A stretch of 64,000 bases of DNA from Ctenosaura bakeri. Taxonomy: Eukaryota > Chordata > Lepidosauria > Squamata > Iguanidae. Numbering within the stretch: position 1 is the stretch's first letter; each line of letters starts with the position of its first letter. Made by a program: the position numbers and the translations under genes. Of the stretch, positions 32,892 to 42,661 are shown piece after piece. Below the pieces are notes generated by a model. The model worked only from the letters and a program-made list of their open reading frames with translations, searched no databases and was not told the origin of the DNA. The stretch covers positions 124,001 through 188,000 of the forward strand of contig CAOLHI010000920.1 of the NCBI GenBank assembly GCA_948474755.1, in the 5' to 3' direction.

Positions 32892-33735
32892 CAGTTGGCC
32901 TTCCATGTTTGAGGTTTTAACTTCCATGGATTTGACTTTTTGTGAGTTTCTCCAACTCCTGTCCCTCACTTCAAGTGCTTCTTTTCCAGGGCAACGTTCC
33001 CTCTCAATGCCTCCAATCACGCCACACAGCCCTTTAAAAACCTGTTTCTGGTCCTCCTTCTCCTCCACTACAATCAACTGCTGCCTGGCTAGCTCAGGAT
33101 GACTGATAGTCCAATTTCTCAAACCTTCTTCTGATACCCCCCCCAAAAAAAACCCCAGGGAAGTAGATGGGTGAGAAAGAAGAAGTATAGGGCTATCATG
33201 CCCACCCACCCCTTTTCTCTCTCCTTTCCCTGAACTAATGATCTTAGAAGCAAGTATATTTTTTCCTTTATTGAAGTCTTTTAAGGGAAATTTCTCCTTT
33301 GCAAAGGTTTGTTTTCTGCTATCTGATACTGTGAAATATGTGTCTTTTATAACATCTAAATTTCTTGTTAGGGACTTACAATTGTGTGCTATAAAGAACA
33401 AGGGGGGTATGGAAAGTGATTTATCTATTGTTGATTATATATTACATGTGAATTGGCTGGATTATTCTTTCTCATTTCATCTTATTTTATTTTTTCATTT
33501 TTGTGCAATGGGTGGCTGCTAAAATGCAATAAACTTGACTCTGACCCCTCTCTCTCTCTCTCTCTCTCCCTTTCCCTGAACTGGTTTGGACCTTGGGTGC
33601 CCATTCCCCCCACCATTTCTTGTCCTCCTTTCCACAGATGCACACGCACACATTTTGATATTTGTGGGGGATTTTTTTTTCTAATTTTGCAGGGAGCCTG
33701 TATCCCTAACCCTAGCAAATGTGGAAGGCCAGCTG
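32892..33735 (+). mobile_element. Tc1/mariner-like (Tigger-type) non-autonomous element
   Basis: The left end CAGTTGGCCTTCCATGTTTG and the reverse complement of the right end (CAGCTGGCCTTCCACATTTG) match over 20 bp with three or four differences. The sequence next to the left end goes on with TTTTAACTTCCATGGATTTG, as in the copy at 27030. Bases outside are TG and CA where TA would be expected, which fits decay of a TA duplication. A later insertion lies inside at 33237-33582. No transposase frame. Confidence 0.62.
33237..33582 (+). mobile_element. Retrocopy-like insertion with 21-22 bp target duplication
   Basis: TCTCTCTCCTTTCCCTGAAC with its last T occurs at 33216-33236 and again, with one extra C, at 33561-33582. 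Between them is about 324 bp of A/T-rich sequence unlike the host element, ending with an AATAAA signal (33528-33533) and a grown CT tract. Long direct repeats and a polyadenylation signal near the 3' end suggest LINE-machinery retroposition of a polyadenylated RNA, although no poly-A tail remains. The source is unknown; the 94-residue frame inside has no motif. Confidence 0.5.
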
Positions 33736-34899
33736 CAACAGTTTCTCAGTAGACAACATATATTAGTACACATGTCCACAGAACTGCACATATAACAAAA
33801 GGTATTTCCTCAGAGAAGGTTTTGAAGGAAGCTGACTTTTTGTAAGCATATTTGTTGCTTTCATTCCAGTTACTTGAAATATTTATCATCGCACATATTT
33901 CTGCAAAGATTTTTGGCCTGGGTCACAATTTCCACCTTTCTATACCCTCCTATATTTTGTCCCATTTCCACAAATGTATAACTCTGCTCAAAAATCTGTA
34001 TTGCATTCTGAAAAGGAATTCCTTCCTCCATTAACTCCAGCAAAAATTACAGGGCCACACTGGTGAATCAAGTATCTCAAACCAAGGCATGTAATCCTAA
34101 TATAAGATGTAAGTAAGATGTATGTTGGCACAAATGAAGCCCTGTTACCCTTCCCCTTCAACTTAGTCAGTGAATGAATCTGAAGAAATTGATCGTTATC
34201 TTCAGAAATTTACACTAAAATAGATCATCTCAAAGGTACTGCTTGATCCCCAACCGTATATTTTCCTTGCCCACTTTTTATGCTGAAACAGAATAACAGA
34301 GCTATTTCTTTGAGAACAGGGTTTCTTACTCATTTTAGGGAGTACTGTTATCATTTTGCAGGATGATAGATTCCTATGGTCATTCACAAGGGCAGAAAAG
34401 CTCTATGGGGAAGTTGTGGGAACAGAGCCTATGGGCTGCTTGGGTGGCCTCTCATACCTACTACCATGATCAATATCGGTGACCCTCTGTGTTCTGTGGT
34501 GACCTACACAAAACTATGTTCTGTGAGGCATACAATATAGTTCTGTTCAAAATTAATTCCACTGTTTTCATTTCTCCCAAAATCAAACATGGAACAAGCA
34601 CAAAGGAAAGAAATCATGGATGGCATTTTTCAGCTTCATTATAGTATAGTTCTAAGTACAGGCATTTAACGTGAATTTAAATGGCAATTGAACAAAAGCT
34701 TAATAGTTAAATGTAAATGTAAATGCAATTGAATAAGGTTTTCAAAAAGCTTATTAACAATTAGCTACCTGCATTAACCCTTTTCTGCTAACTTGTCAGA
34801 CCCTATGACCACTGAGAAGCAGAGTAGATTTTTATGGCCATTTGAAAAAACACTACATTCCTATGGAGAAACTGGACTTTGAAGGGCAGCTTGAAAGGA
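33736..34899. other. Unrecognised noncoding sequence
   Basis: No recognisable element or gene. Confidence 0.42.
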
Positions 34900-35590
34900 A
34901 TTAGACAAGATCCTGAAGTGATATATAATTGCCATCCTATTTCCAGTTTCTACATATGGTCATGAAATCTGGACAGTGAAAAAAACTGATAGGAAGAAAA
35001 TCAACTCATTTGAAATATGCTGGAGAAGAGTTCTGTGGATACTCTAGATTCTATGGATACTATGGGTCCTAGAGCAAATTGAGACTGAACTTTTCCTAGA
35101 AGCCAAGACCACTAAACTGAGGTTACCATACTTTGGCCCTATCATGAAAAGACATGACTAACTAAAAAAGACAATAACGGTTGGTAAGGCAGAAGGCAGT
35201 AGGAAAAGAGGAAGATGACATTACAGATGGACAGACTCAATCAAAGAAGACACATCCCTGAGTCTGCAAGATCTGAACAGAGTGGTTGATGACAAAGTAG
35301 CTTGGAGGGCTCATAGCCCTTGTGGTTAAATGCCAGTACTGCAGCCACAATGTTGTGAGTTCGATCCTGCAGGGCTCCAGGTTGACTCAGCCTTCCATCC
35401 TTCCATTGGTCAGTAAAAGGAGTACCCAACTTGTTGGGGGCAATTAGCTTACACATTGCAAACCACTTAGAGAGTGCTTAGCATAAATAAGTGATATAGA
35501 AATTAACTGCTATGGCTATTGTTATCCATATGGTTGCCATAGGTCGAGATCAAGTTGATAGCAGTTAATGAAAACAACAACAGGCATGAA
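34900..35590 (+). pseudogene. RTE-BovB LINE ORF C-terminus and 3' end, split by a SINE
   Basis: The plus strand encodes YGHEIWTVKKTDRKKINSFE, then ICWRRVLW, an RYFGPIMKRHD-like block, and RWTDSIKEDTSLSLQDLNRV followed by DDKVAWRA. This is the BovB/RTE C-terminus (family form YGHESWTVKKADRRRIDAFE ... ITDSMDMSLSKL ... REAWRAAVHGVAKSRT). The frame is interrupted at about 35314 by a SINE and resumes after it as CATATGGTTGCCATAGGTCGAGATCAAGTTGATAG. That is the family's 3' end, also used as the tail of the Sauria SINEs in this window. Several frameshifts and stops; inactive. Confidence 0.85.
35315..35523 (+). mobile_element. tRNA-derived SINE, third family, nested in BovB
   Basis: The head is TTGTGGTTAAATGCCAGTAC, with a well-kept B box GAGTTCGATCC at 35357-35367. 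The body is CAGGTTGACTCAGCCTTCCATCC, GAGTACCCAACTTGTTGGGG, GCAATTAGCTTACACATTGC, and the tail AAACCACTTAGAGAGTGCTTAGCATAA ending in CTATGGCTATTG. Its limits are fixed by the BovB coding sequence on each side. Confidence 0.82.
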
Positions 35591-36004
35591 AATGTTCTTA
35601 GAAAATTTGGGCAACTTCCTTGAATTTAGTTCATTTGGAGATAATGCCTAGAAAACACACTGATGGGTGTTTTTTAGCATTTCATAATGTTCTTTAAAAA
35701 TGGAGGTATAAGCAACCATTTGGAGATCTTCCTCAAAGACTATTGCATAAGCATTTGTCTTTAAAAGCAGCCAATGATTTCCTGTGAATATTTGGAAGAA
35801 GGCAATGCTTTGCAATGGCTGTTGTGCATCTTTTTGAATAAGTCTATGATAACATTAGAAAAGGCCAACATGCTATAATAGCACTCCTAGAAACTCAACA
35901 GCAGTTGGGAAGCCCCACAAAACTGAGCAAATTGAACATGTAATTCCTATTTAACCCACAAAGACACATGACATGGGGCAAACTGTCGAAGATGGGGTTT
36001 ATTA

Positions 36005-36430
36005 TATATACATTTATTTATTTAATTTATATTCCATTTTTACCTCAACATGGGATTCAAGGCAGCTTATGTCCATTTAAAAATATAGTACAACTAAAAA
36101 ATAAAAGTAATACAAAAGTTAAATGCATTCTTAAATCTATGTTAAAAAGATAATTTAAAATACATTTGCAACATAATAAAATAGAAACACAACACCCTCC
36201 ATTAAAAGCTCCATCTGCTGTGGCATATTAAGTGCCAAATGCCTCTCTAAATAGAAAAGTCTTTACCTGCCAGAAGAGAGAGAGAGCAGGGAGGGGGCCA
36301 AGCGGGCCTTTGGGGAGGGCTGTTCCCCAGCTTGAGAGCAGCCACTGAGATGGATCTGTTCTGAGCAACTCCTGTTCAGCTCATCAAAGAGGGTCAAATT
36401 CAAGGAAGCCCCCTGAATATGGAAGAACAA
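36005..36430 (-). mobile_element. L2-like LINE 3' end, reverse strand
   Basis: The plus strand starts with TATTTATTTAATTTATATTCC, CAACATGGGATTCAAGGCAGC and an A-rich stretch. It then has CTGCCAGAAGAGAGAGAGAGCAGG and GGGAGGGCTGTTCCCCAGCTTGAGAGCAGCC. This is the antisense of a LINE tail whose 3' UTR ends in a pyrimidine/ATAAA-type repeat. The order agrees with the fragment at 54690-55300. Confidence 0.6.
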
Positions 36431-38039
36431 TGCCTTTGGATGTAGTCTTTTGAAGTGGATGTAGTGAATATATTGTATCCATAATAAACACATAGAGTGA
36501 GTCCTGCTTGAATCTGTTAAAGACCTATTGTGGAATTCTAGCCTTCCCCCTTGGAAAAGAGAACAAGAATGGGTTTGCTATTTATGGCCCTTCTGTTACC
36601 ACCCTCTTGGCCTTCCAGAAGCTAGAGGGTGAATTATGTAGCAAGAAAGTTATTCTGCTTTTCTGTAGGTTCTACACGCAGCCTAGAATCCTGGAAAACC
36701 AACATTCTAGATCATACAGGCAGAATGCAATGTAGAACACAGAGATGTTCACCCTCTGATCATTAGTGACAGAGATAGCAGTGGAAAAGCAGAACCAGAA
36801 CCTTTTCCATGTTCTACTGAAGTTTATTCTAAAACACATGGTGGATTACAGTGCAGACTGCACAAATAGGACTTCACTGTTCTCCTCATCCAGTATACTA
36901 GAGATGGTGCTAAACAGCAGGTATTCTCTAAATGAGCTGCAAAAGACATCTGTAAAGTAATTACTCCAAAGAAAACTGGGGACATAAATATTCAGCATAA
37001 AAGCCTGAAGAAGAACTTTTAAATAGAAATGTTCATTTATTGTATACATTGTACAACATACACTCATCATTCTATCTCCCTCTTATATGCAATTGTATAA
37101 CCTTAGCATTTAATGGAAGTTCTGTATTATTATGGTTTCTTTTCTGTAAATAGGATGATGGATGGTAAATGGAGTGCATCTTTTCTGAAAAGCTTTTTGT
37201 TTTTACGGCAAAGTTATAAAATCCAACACAAACTTCTGACATAGGGTTCAATTAGATTGGCACAGCAAGGAGTCACAGAGACTTCACTAATGGTTGTAAA
37301 CGGAACCTGGATTTACTCTGCCTGCTCACTGTAATTGTATCTTGAAGCTTACTGTGCAATAGCCATTAGGCCTGTGAAAATTAGCTTTCAGTACCAAGAC
37401 AACACAATATCACAAACCAATGGCTTCTGATGGAGACTTCTGCTCAAAAAAAGACCCACAGCTGGGGAGAATAGGGAGGCTTCCAAGGCAGAACCAAAAC
37501 CTGACAGGCTAGTGGAGCTATTTCTGTTATCTTCCTGTCCAGAATCATGCATTACAATCCTCATCTCTTACTTGATGTATAGGTCTGCACATGTTATAAT
37601 TATTCCAGTTGCTAGAGGTCCTGTGTAGGGTAACAGAGTGGTTTGCCCTCAACTGTTTTTCTTCCTATTTTTTTTTTTAAACTAATAACTTAAAGACTAC
37701 TGGAGGAGCACAAGAGTGATTTCACCCTGTACTAGTAAACTGCATGGGTCAATCCTTATGATTTATTTAAACAGGTATAGTGTATATAGAAAAGTATCTT
37801 TGGAGATTCAGGCTCATAGTGATAATAATCAAAATTCAGACCCATTTCTCCTCCCCCACCCCCGGGACTTAATCCACTATAATAAGCCATAAAGCAGGGA
37901 TAGGGCAGAAATTTATTTGGTTTACATTTTAATATACGCTTATCTAATTTTGTACTTTTGAATCAGTTTCTGAATTGAAGAACAATTATCATTTGTACTT
38001 TTTGAATTTTGTGATTCCAATCAAAGCATGCATTTCAAA
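36431..38039. other. Unrecognised noncoding sequence
   Basis: No recognisable element; frames at 36508-37070 are short and have no motif. Confidence 0.42.
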
Positions 38040-38455
38040 GGCCATTTCCACACCTTACCTGATCCTGTTGTCCTCCCGTCATGATCCTGGCAGTGCCTTT
38101 GCCAGGAAAGGAGCACAACAGGAAATGTTCCTCTGCCCCTGACCAGCTCCTTCTGAAAGAGAGCATGACCAACATGGACCTGCCTTCTGCAGTGCAGATG
38201 GGCTCTTTCTCATGCTGTGCTGGGGAAGGAAGTGCCTCCATCACACTTCTTGCCTTTCTGCATGGGCAGGAAGGACAAGAGCATCATGCAATCACAGGCA
38301 CTTAACAGATTTATTCCATTATGCAAATATCCCATGATCGTGACAGGTGGGGCCAAGATGGCAGCAGAACCACAATGACATTATGCAAAAGCATGACCTG
38401 CAGACCACTGCCATCCCATCCTCACACAGAACTGCAATGTCATGCGGAAATTGCC
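38040..38455 (-). mobile_element. Harbinger-like MITE (E), TSD AAA
   Basis: 416 bp from GGCCATTTCCACACCTTACC to CATGCGGAAATTGCC. AAA is repeated at 38037-38039 and 38456-38458. It shares its CTCTTTCTCATGCTGTGCTGGGG and GGAAGTGCCTCCATC interior with copy F. CCTTAC at 38053-38058 is a splice donor (CAG|GTAAGG) on the minus strand, pointing out of the left end. Confidence 0.8.
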
Positions 38456-39785
38456 AAACTGTCTATAATTATAGGAATATGCACACAAAATGCTTGCTGT
38501 AGTAAAAATATTCGTTTTCACATTCATATTTATTTAGAAATCATTATATGAGATAAATTGCTTGTAAAATGTTTCTGTTATGCATAATTTGATAAAATGC
38601 AAGTGTTAGGAGGAATATGTTAACAAATATGTGCATTAAAAACAAACTTCAACATTCACACAAACTAGATACACATGAATAGAAATCCATAAAGCTTGGG
38701 ATGAACTGAGCATAAGGGGGCAAATGCTAAACTGAGGTAAACCAACCCTGATTGCATCATCCACCCCTTCCATGAAGGAGTCTAGTGTGAGAAAAATAGC
38801 TTTTAAGGGAGGGAAAACATTTTAAAAATCTAAAAAATCATGGTTGTAAACAACATCTGCCAGCAAACACTCCTGCCACTTTGCAGGAGTTAAAAACTAT
38901 GAATGCTCTACTGAATTATATAGACCTTTCTCCTCATTGATTCAAAGAACCTAATATGTCTTTGGGAGGATCTAGAGTGCCTGTTTAATTTCTTGGTTGG
39001 GTTCCTTGCTCTTTTTTGTGGGATATATAATAGGTTCCTCCAAAAAAATTGCAGGGAGCTGAATTCTAAATCACTGACTTAGAAAATGCAGCCTTTGGAC
39101 TTGGTGCATTTCATATTAGCTTGCTTGAGGAAAGCAGTGAATGAAAACTAAGCAAGAAGGACAAATTGACACCTTTTTAGCTTCTCTGAAGAAACATAGT
39201 AGGAAAAGATGGAGATCTTTTTTTAGTTACTGACTCAAAATATGTTTCCTGTTTTCTTATCTCCTCCACTGAAAGATGAAGAACAGGATCAGATGAATAA
39301 AATGCATGTGTGTGATCATGCCACATAGTATCTGAACCAGCCCTGAGAAACAGTTGGTTATTGGCTTGGCATGAGGTTACCTGTAAGCTGGATGTAACAG
39401 AAGATGCTTACTGACTTCCTGTGCCTGCATGTTACAGCTGTTTTTCCTGCTATCTCTGGTTTGCTGGCTGGCTGTCTCATCATCTTGTCACTTCTAGATT
39501 TCACAGTGTGCCAAATATAGATGCAGATGTATTTACTTGAAACCAAACCTATTGAAATCTCTGGACTTCACTTCTGAGAAAATATGTATAACAAGGGAGA
39601 AGAAACTTCAGGGCCTGTTCTTGGATTTCTGTTCCCATCTTGCTTGAGCATGTTAGTTGGTAATGAAATGAGCTGGAATCAAACAACATCTGGAGAATAC
39701 AGATTCTTTAGTCCTGATGTATAGTGCTGAGCTGTCTAAGCCTGCCTGCCTGCCTTAGTCATGTTTATACCCTATATTTATTCCA
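38456..39785. other. Unrecognised noncoding sequence
   Basis: No recognisable element or gene. Confidence 0.42.
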
Positions 39786-39905
39786 GTTAGCTCATGGTGA
39801 TCCACTGAGTTTCATCACTGGGGCTGGGCAGTACAAACCTGGATCTTCTAAGCTGCAGTCAAACATGCTATACCATACACTATCTCTCAAGCTGTGGTAG
39901 ATAAA
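39786..39905 (-). mobile_element. Old tRNA-type SINE fragment, reverse strand
   Basis: The reverse complement gives TAGTGTATGGTATAGCATGTTTGACTGCAGC, GATCCAGGTTTGTACTGCCC and ATGAAACTCAGTGGATCACCATGAGC. These correspond to the A-box, B-box and CACTGGGTGACCTTG regions of the Sauria SINE, heavily diverged. Confidence 0.55.
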
Positions 39906-40062
39906 ATATATGTGTTCCAAATGTTCTTCTGTAAATGTTGATACATCTTGAGGAGAGGGGATTAAACTTAATACACATAGATTTATGCATACTATTGGCA
40001 AAACTATCTATATCGTTATAGATACCTGGCCCTTTGGGTCACCCTACCCTTTAACCCGAATA

Positions 40063-40064
<2 letters not shown>

Positions 40065-40107
<43 letters not shown>

Positions 40108-40108
40108 A
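40065..40108 (+). repeat. (CAA)n microsatellite
   Basis: About 14 CAA units. They encode the glutamine run in the frame 39985-40395, which is otherwise motif-free. Confidence 0.93.
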
Positions 40109-40195
40109 GAATAGGTTGCATTCTGTGCAGCATTCAAAGAAGTGCATATTTGCAAAGGGAAATCTTGATCCATCCTCCCTACTATGAATCCTTCA

Positions 40196-40540
40196 AAGAA
40201 TCACAGAACTATAAAGTTGGAAGATATCCAAGGGTTATCTTGCCTAGCTCCCTGCCAGTACAGAAGTCTTTACCTAAAGCATCTCTGGTAGCAAGTCCAC
40301 TTCCTTCTGAAACAGTCTATTCCATTGTCAAGCAGCTCTTCCTAGTAGGAAGTTTTTCTCAAACTTTAGTGAGAATCTCCTTCCCTCCAGTTTGAATCCA
40401 TATATTTGAGTCCTATCTTATCATAGCAGCAGAAAACAAGTCCATTCCATTTTTCACCTGATAACCCTGCAATTGCAGTATTTAGAAATGGCTATCTTTT
40501 TTCAATCTTCTCTTCTCCAGAATAAACATTTATTCCTCCA
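40196..40540 (-). pseudogene. CR1 LINE 3' end, reverse strand
   Basis: The plus strand has the antisense of a CR1 tail: TCAAAGAATCACAGAACTATAAAGTTGGAAG, the CCAGTACAGAAGTCTTTACC region, CAGCTCTTCCTAGTAGGAAG, TTCCCTCCAGTTTGAATCCA, TAGCAGCAGAAAACAAGTCC and TTCTCTTCTCCAGAATAAAC. It is more diverged than the copies at 11926 and 17260, so probably older. Only the last part of ORF2 and the 3' UTR are represented. Confidence 0.75.
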
Positions 40541-41259
40541 AATGGCTTTATGTAGTGGACTCTAAAGATAGGCTTAGGATGTGGGACAATAAAACAACAA
40601 CTGCGGGGAGTAAATCAAGAAGAAGTACATTATTTCACAACTGTGCCATGCAAGCCTAAAAAATAAACTTAGTTGCATCTAGAGGATGTCAAAGAGGTTT
40701 CTAATTTAAAATGTGCTGAGCCAAACCAAGTACACTTAGGTATACCTAGAGGTTTCCCATTCTCTTTTATCCCTTAATCAAAACATATGACCTTCATCTC
40801 CCCAAGTTATTAGTGGCAAACTCATTATTCCTGTTTACTTTTTTAAAAAAAGAAAAACATTAAAATGAAAATATCAGGGCTCTATTGAGAGATCTAGAAT
40901 ATTGATCTTCTGTCTAGCTGAACTTAAATAAACACTGATGAATTCTCAAAGTAAATTAACAGTTCCAGTTAATTCTGAATGCATTAGTTTTTATTTTATT
41001 CATTAATAAGTGACTATTTATGAAAAAGGTGACACAGGCTAAAGAAAATCCACTAAGCCTCACAGTAAAATATTTCTGAACAGCACTTTCTACATGTAGA
41101 CTGCATTCAGACTATGCAACCCGTTTTATTGACTAATGCTGCACATTTGCAATACAACTGTACATTTTATCAATTTCTTAACTTGCATCTCTTCTTGACT
41201 ACTTAACTTGCATCTCTTGATGATTACTTAATCAGAAATGACTCCCTGTGGGCCTGCCC
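40541..41259. other. Unrecognised noncoding sequence
   Basis: No recognisable element or gene. Confidence 0.42.
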
Positions 41260-41594
41260 AAGTTTTTCAAGATCCTTGGAGAAGAGCTTTATCTCAGCAC
41301 AAGTGTTGACCCAGGCCATCTGGTGAAAGCAGGTGAGGTGCCTCCTCTCTGTGGTTGCTCACAAGCTGTAGAATTCTTTCCCATGAGAGTCTAGGCTGGC
41401 TCCCTCTCTGTTCCCTTTCTTCTGCAGTTGAAGACCTTTTTTTTTTTTTTAAAAGGGACTTGGTGATTCACTAGTTGTGTACAAGGGTCTTTTAGTGTTG
41501 CGTGTATGCTGTACTTTTATTGTTGCTATTTTAAAATGCCTTTATATGGTTTTTAACTGGTGGTGTTTTAATAAGATATACCTCTATCTATCTA

Positions 41595-41627
<33 letters not shown>

Positions 41628-41720
41628 TTATTTGTTACAAAAAAACTTTTTGCCATGAGGTCTTCAGTTATACTTTATTTTAATCCAACTGTAAGTCATG
41701 TTGGTTCCCCTTTTAGGAGA
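41260..41720 (+). mobile_element. L2-like LINE 3' end
   Basis: Plus-strand sequence such as GGTGCCTCCTCTCTGTGGTTGC, CTGTAGAATTCTTTCCCATGAG, CTAGGCTGGCTCCCTCTCTG and TTGAAGACCTTTTTTTTTTT matches the end of an L2-type ORF. Its sense frame would give SVVAHKL.NSFP.ESRLAPSL-like residues. A T-rich UTR follows, with TATATGGTTTTTAACTGGTG, and the end GGTTCCCCTTTTAGGAGATT before AAATAAAATAATAAAA. A TCTA/TCTG tetranucleotide tract at 41582-41634 lies inside. Confidence 0.6.
41582..41634 (+). repeat. (TCTA)n(TCTG)n(TCTA)n microsatellite
   Basis: A symmetric tetranucleotide tract of TCTA, then TCTG, then TCTA units. Confidence 0.93.
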
Positions 41721-42468
41721 TTAAAATAAAATAATAAAATAAAATAAGGAAAGAAGATTTGCAAGTTTCCATGATCCAGCGAGCAAACATATGGATATGG
41801 AACAACCCACAACAAGTGTGTCCCTAGCTGGTGAGGAGTCTACAAGACTCAGCTTGTCTAAATTTCTCCCGCAATCCAACTGTTATCGCTGTGCACATGT
41901 AACCCATCAGAATATGAGTGGTGCTGCAAGTGAAGCTCTTTTGGTGTGACATACAACTGAATTCCAACTCTCTTGTCTTTGCCAAAAAGTTGGCTGGGAC
42001 AATTTTCTGATACGACTAAATTTCAGTAATCTTCAAACCACAGTTCAGATGCATAGTTTGATCACAGAGTTGACCATTAAATTACAAATAGGGTTTTTAG
42101 CCATCTCTGAAATTCAAAAATGCACGAGTATCATAGTCACAATTTGCAAGCTGAAAGGTATTCAGGTTAATTTGTTTATAAGGATGTTGTTGATTATGAT
42201 GATCTTTACTTATATCCCATATTTTACCTCCTTGCACCCCAAAGCAGGAGTCCCATGAAACAGAGAGTTAATATACATGATTTACATAATAATAATATAA
42301 ATAGTAACATTGGAAATTAAGAGAAAAAAATAGTTGGATCAACAGAAAAGCATACTTTATGAATCTGCTGTATCTGTAACACTAAACTAGCTTTGTCTAT
42401 AGTGAAGATGGAATCAGTTCTGTATCTCCTTTCTATTTTAATTTGTGTTGGGATAAAAATAACACTTG

Positions 42469-42661
42469 AATAGTGGTGTAGTGGTTTGGGCATTGGGCTA
42501 CAATCTTGGAGACCAGGGTTTTATTCCGCGCTCAGCAATGAAAACCCACTGGATGACCCTGAGTGTGTCACATACTCTCATCTCCCAGAAAAACCCATGA
42601 TAGTTTCACCTTGGGATCACTATCAGTCAGAAACAACTTGAAGGTTCACAACAACAACAAA
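42469..42661 (+). mobile_element. Sauria-type SINE
   Basis: It has the head TAGTGGTGTAGTGGTTTGGG, a worn B box CAGGGTTTTATTCCG, AACCCACTGGATGACCCTGAG and AAAAACCCATGATAGTTTCACC. The BovB-like tail is ATCAGTCAGAAACAACTTGAAGG with GTTCACAACAACAACAA. The central AGAGGAAGGCAA segment is deleted. Confidence 0.85.

Noticed and set aside
32880..33401. 173-residue minus-strand frame
   Set aside because: It crosses the boundary between a mariner-like element and a later insertion, so it cannot be an ancestral gene.
35351..35367. tRNA gene
   Set aside because: The B box is good, but the sequence around it follows a SINE, and no cloverleaf with acceptor stem can be formed by eye.
39985..40395. Polyglutamine-containing frame
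   Set aside because: The glutamines come from a CAA microsatellite and the remainder reads through antisense CR1.
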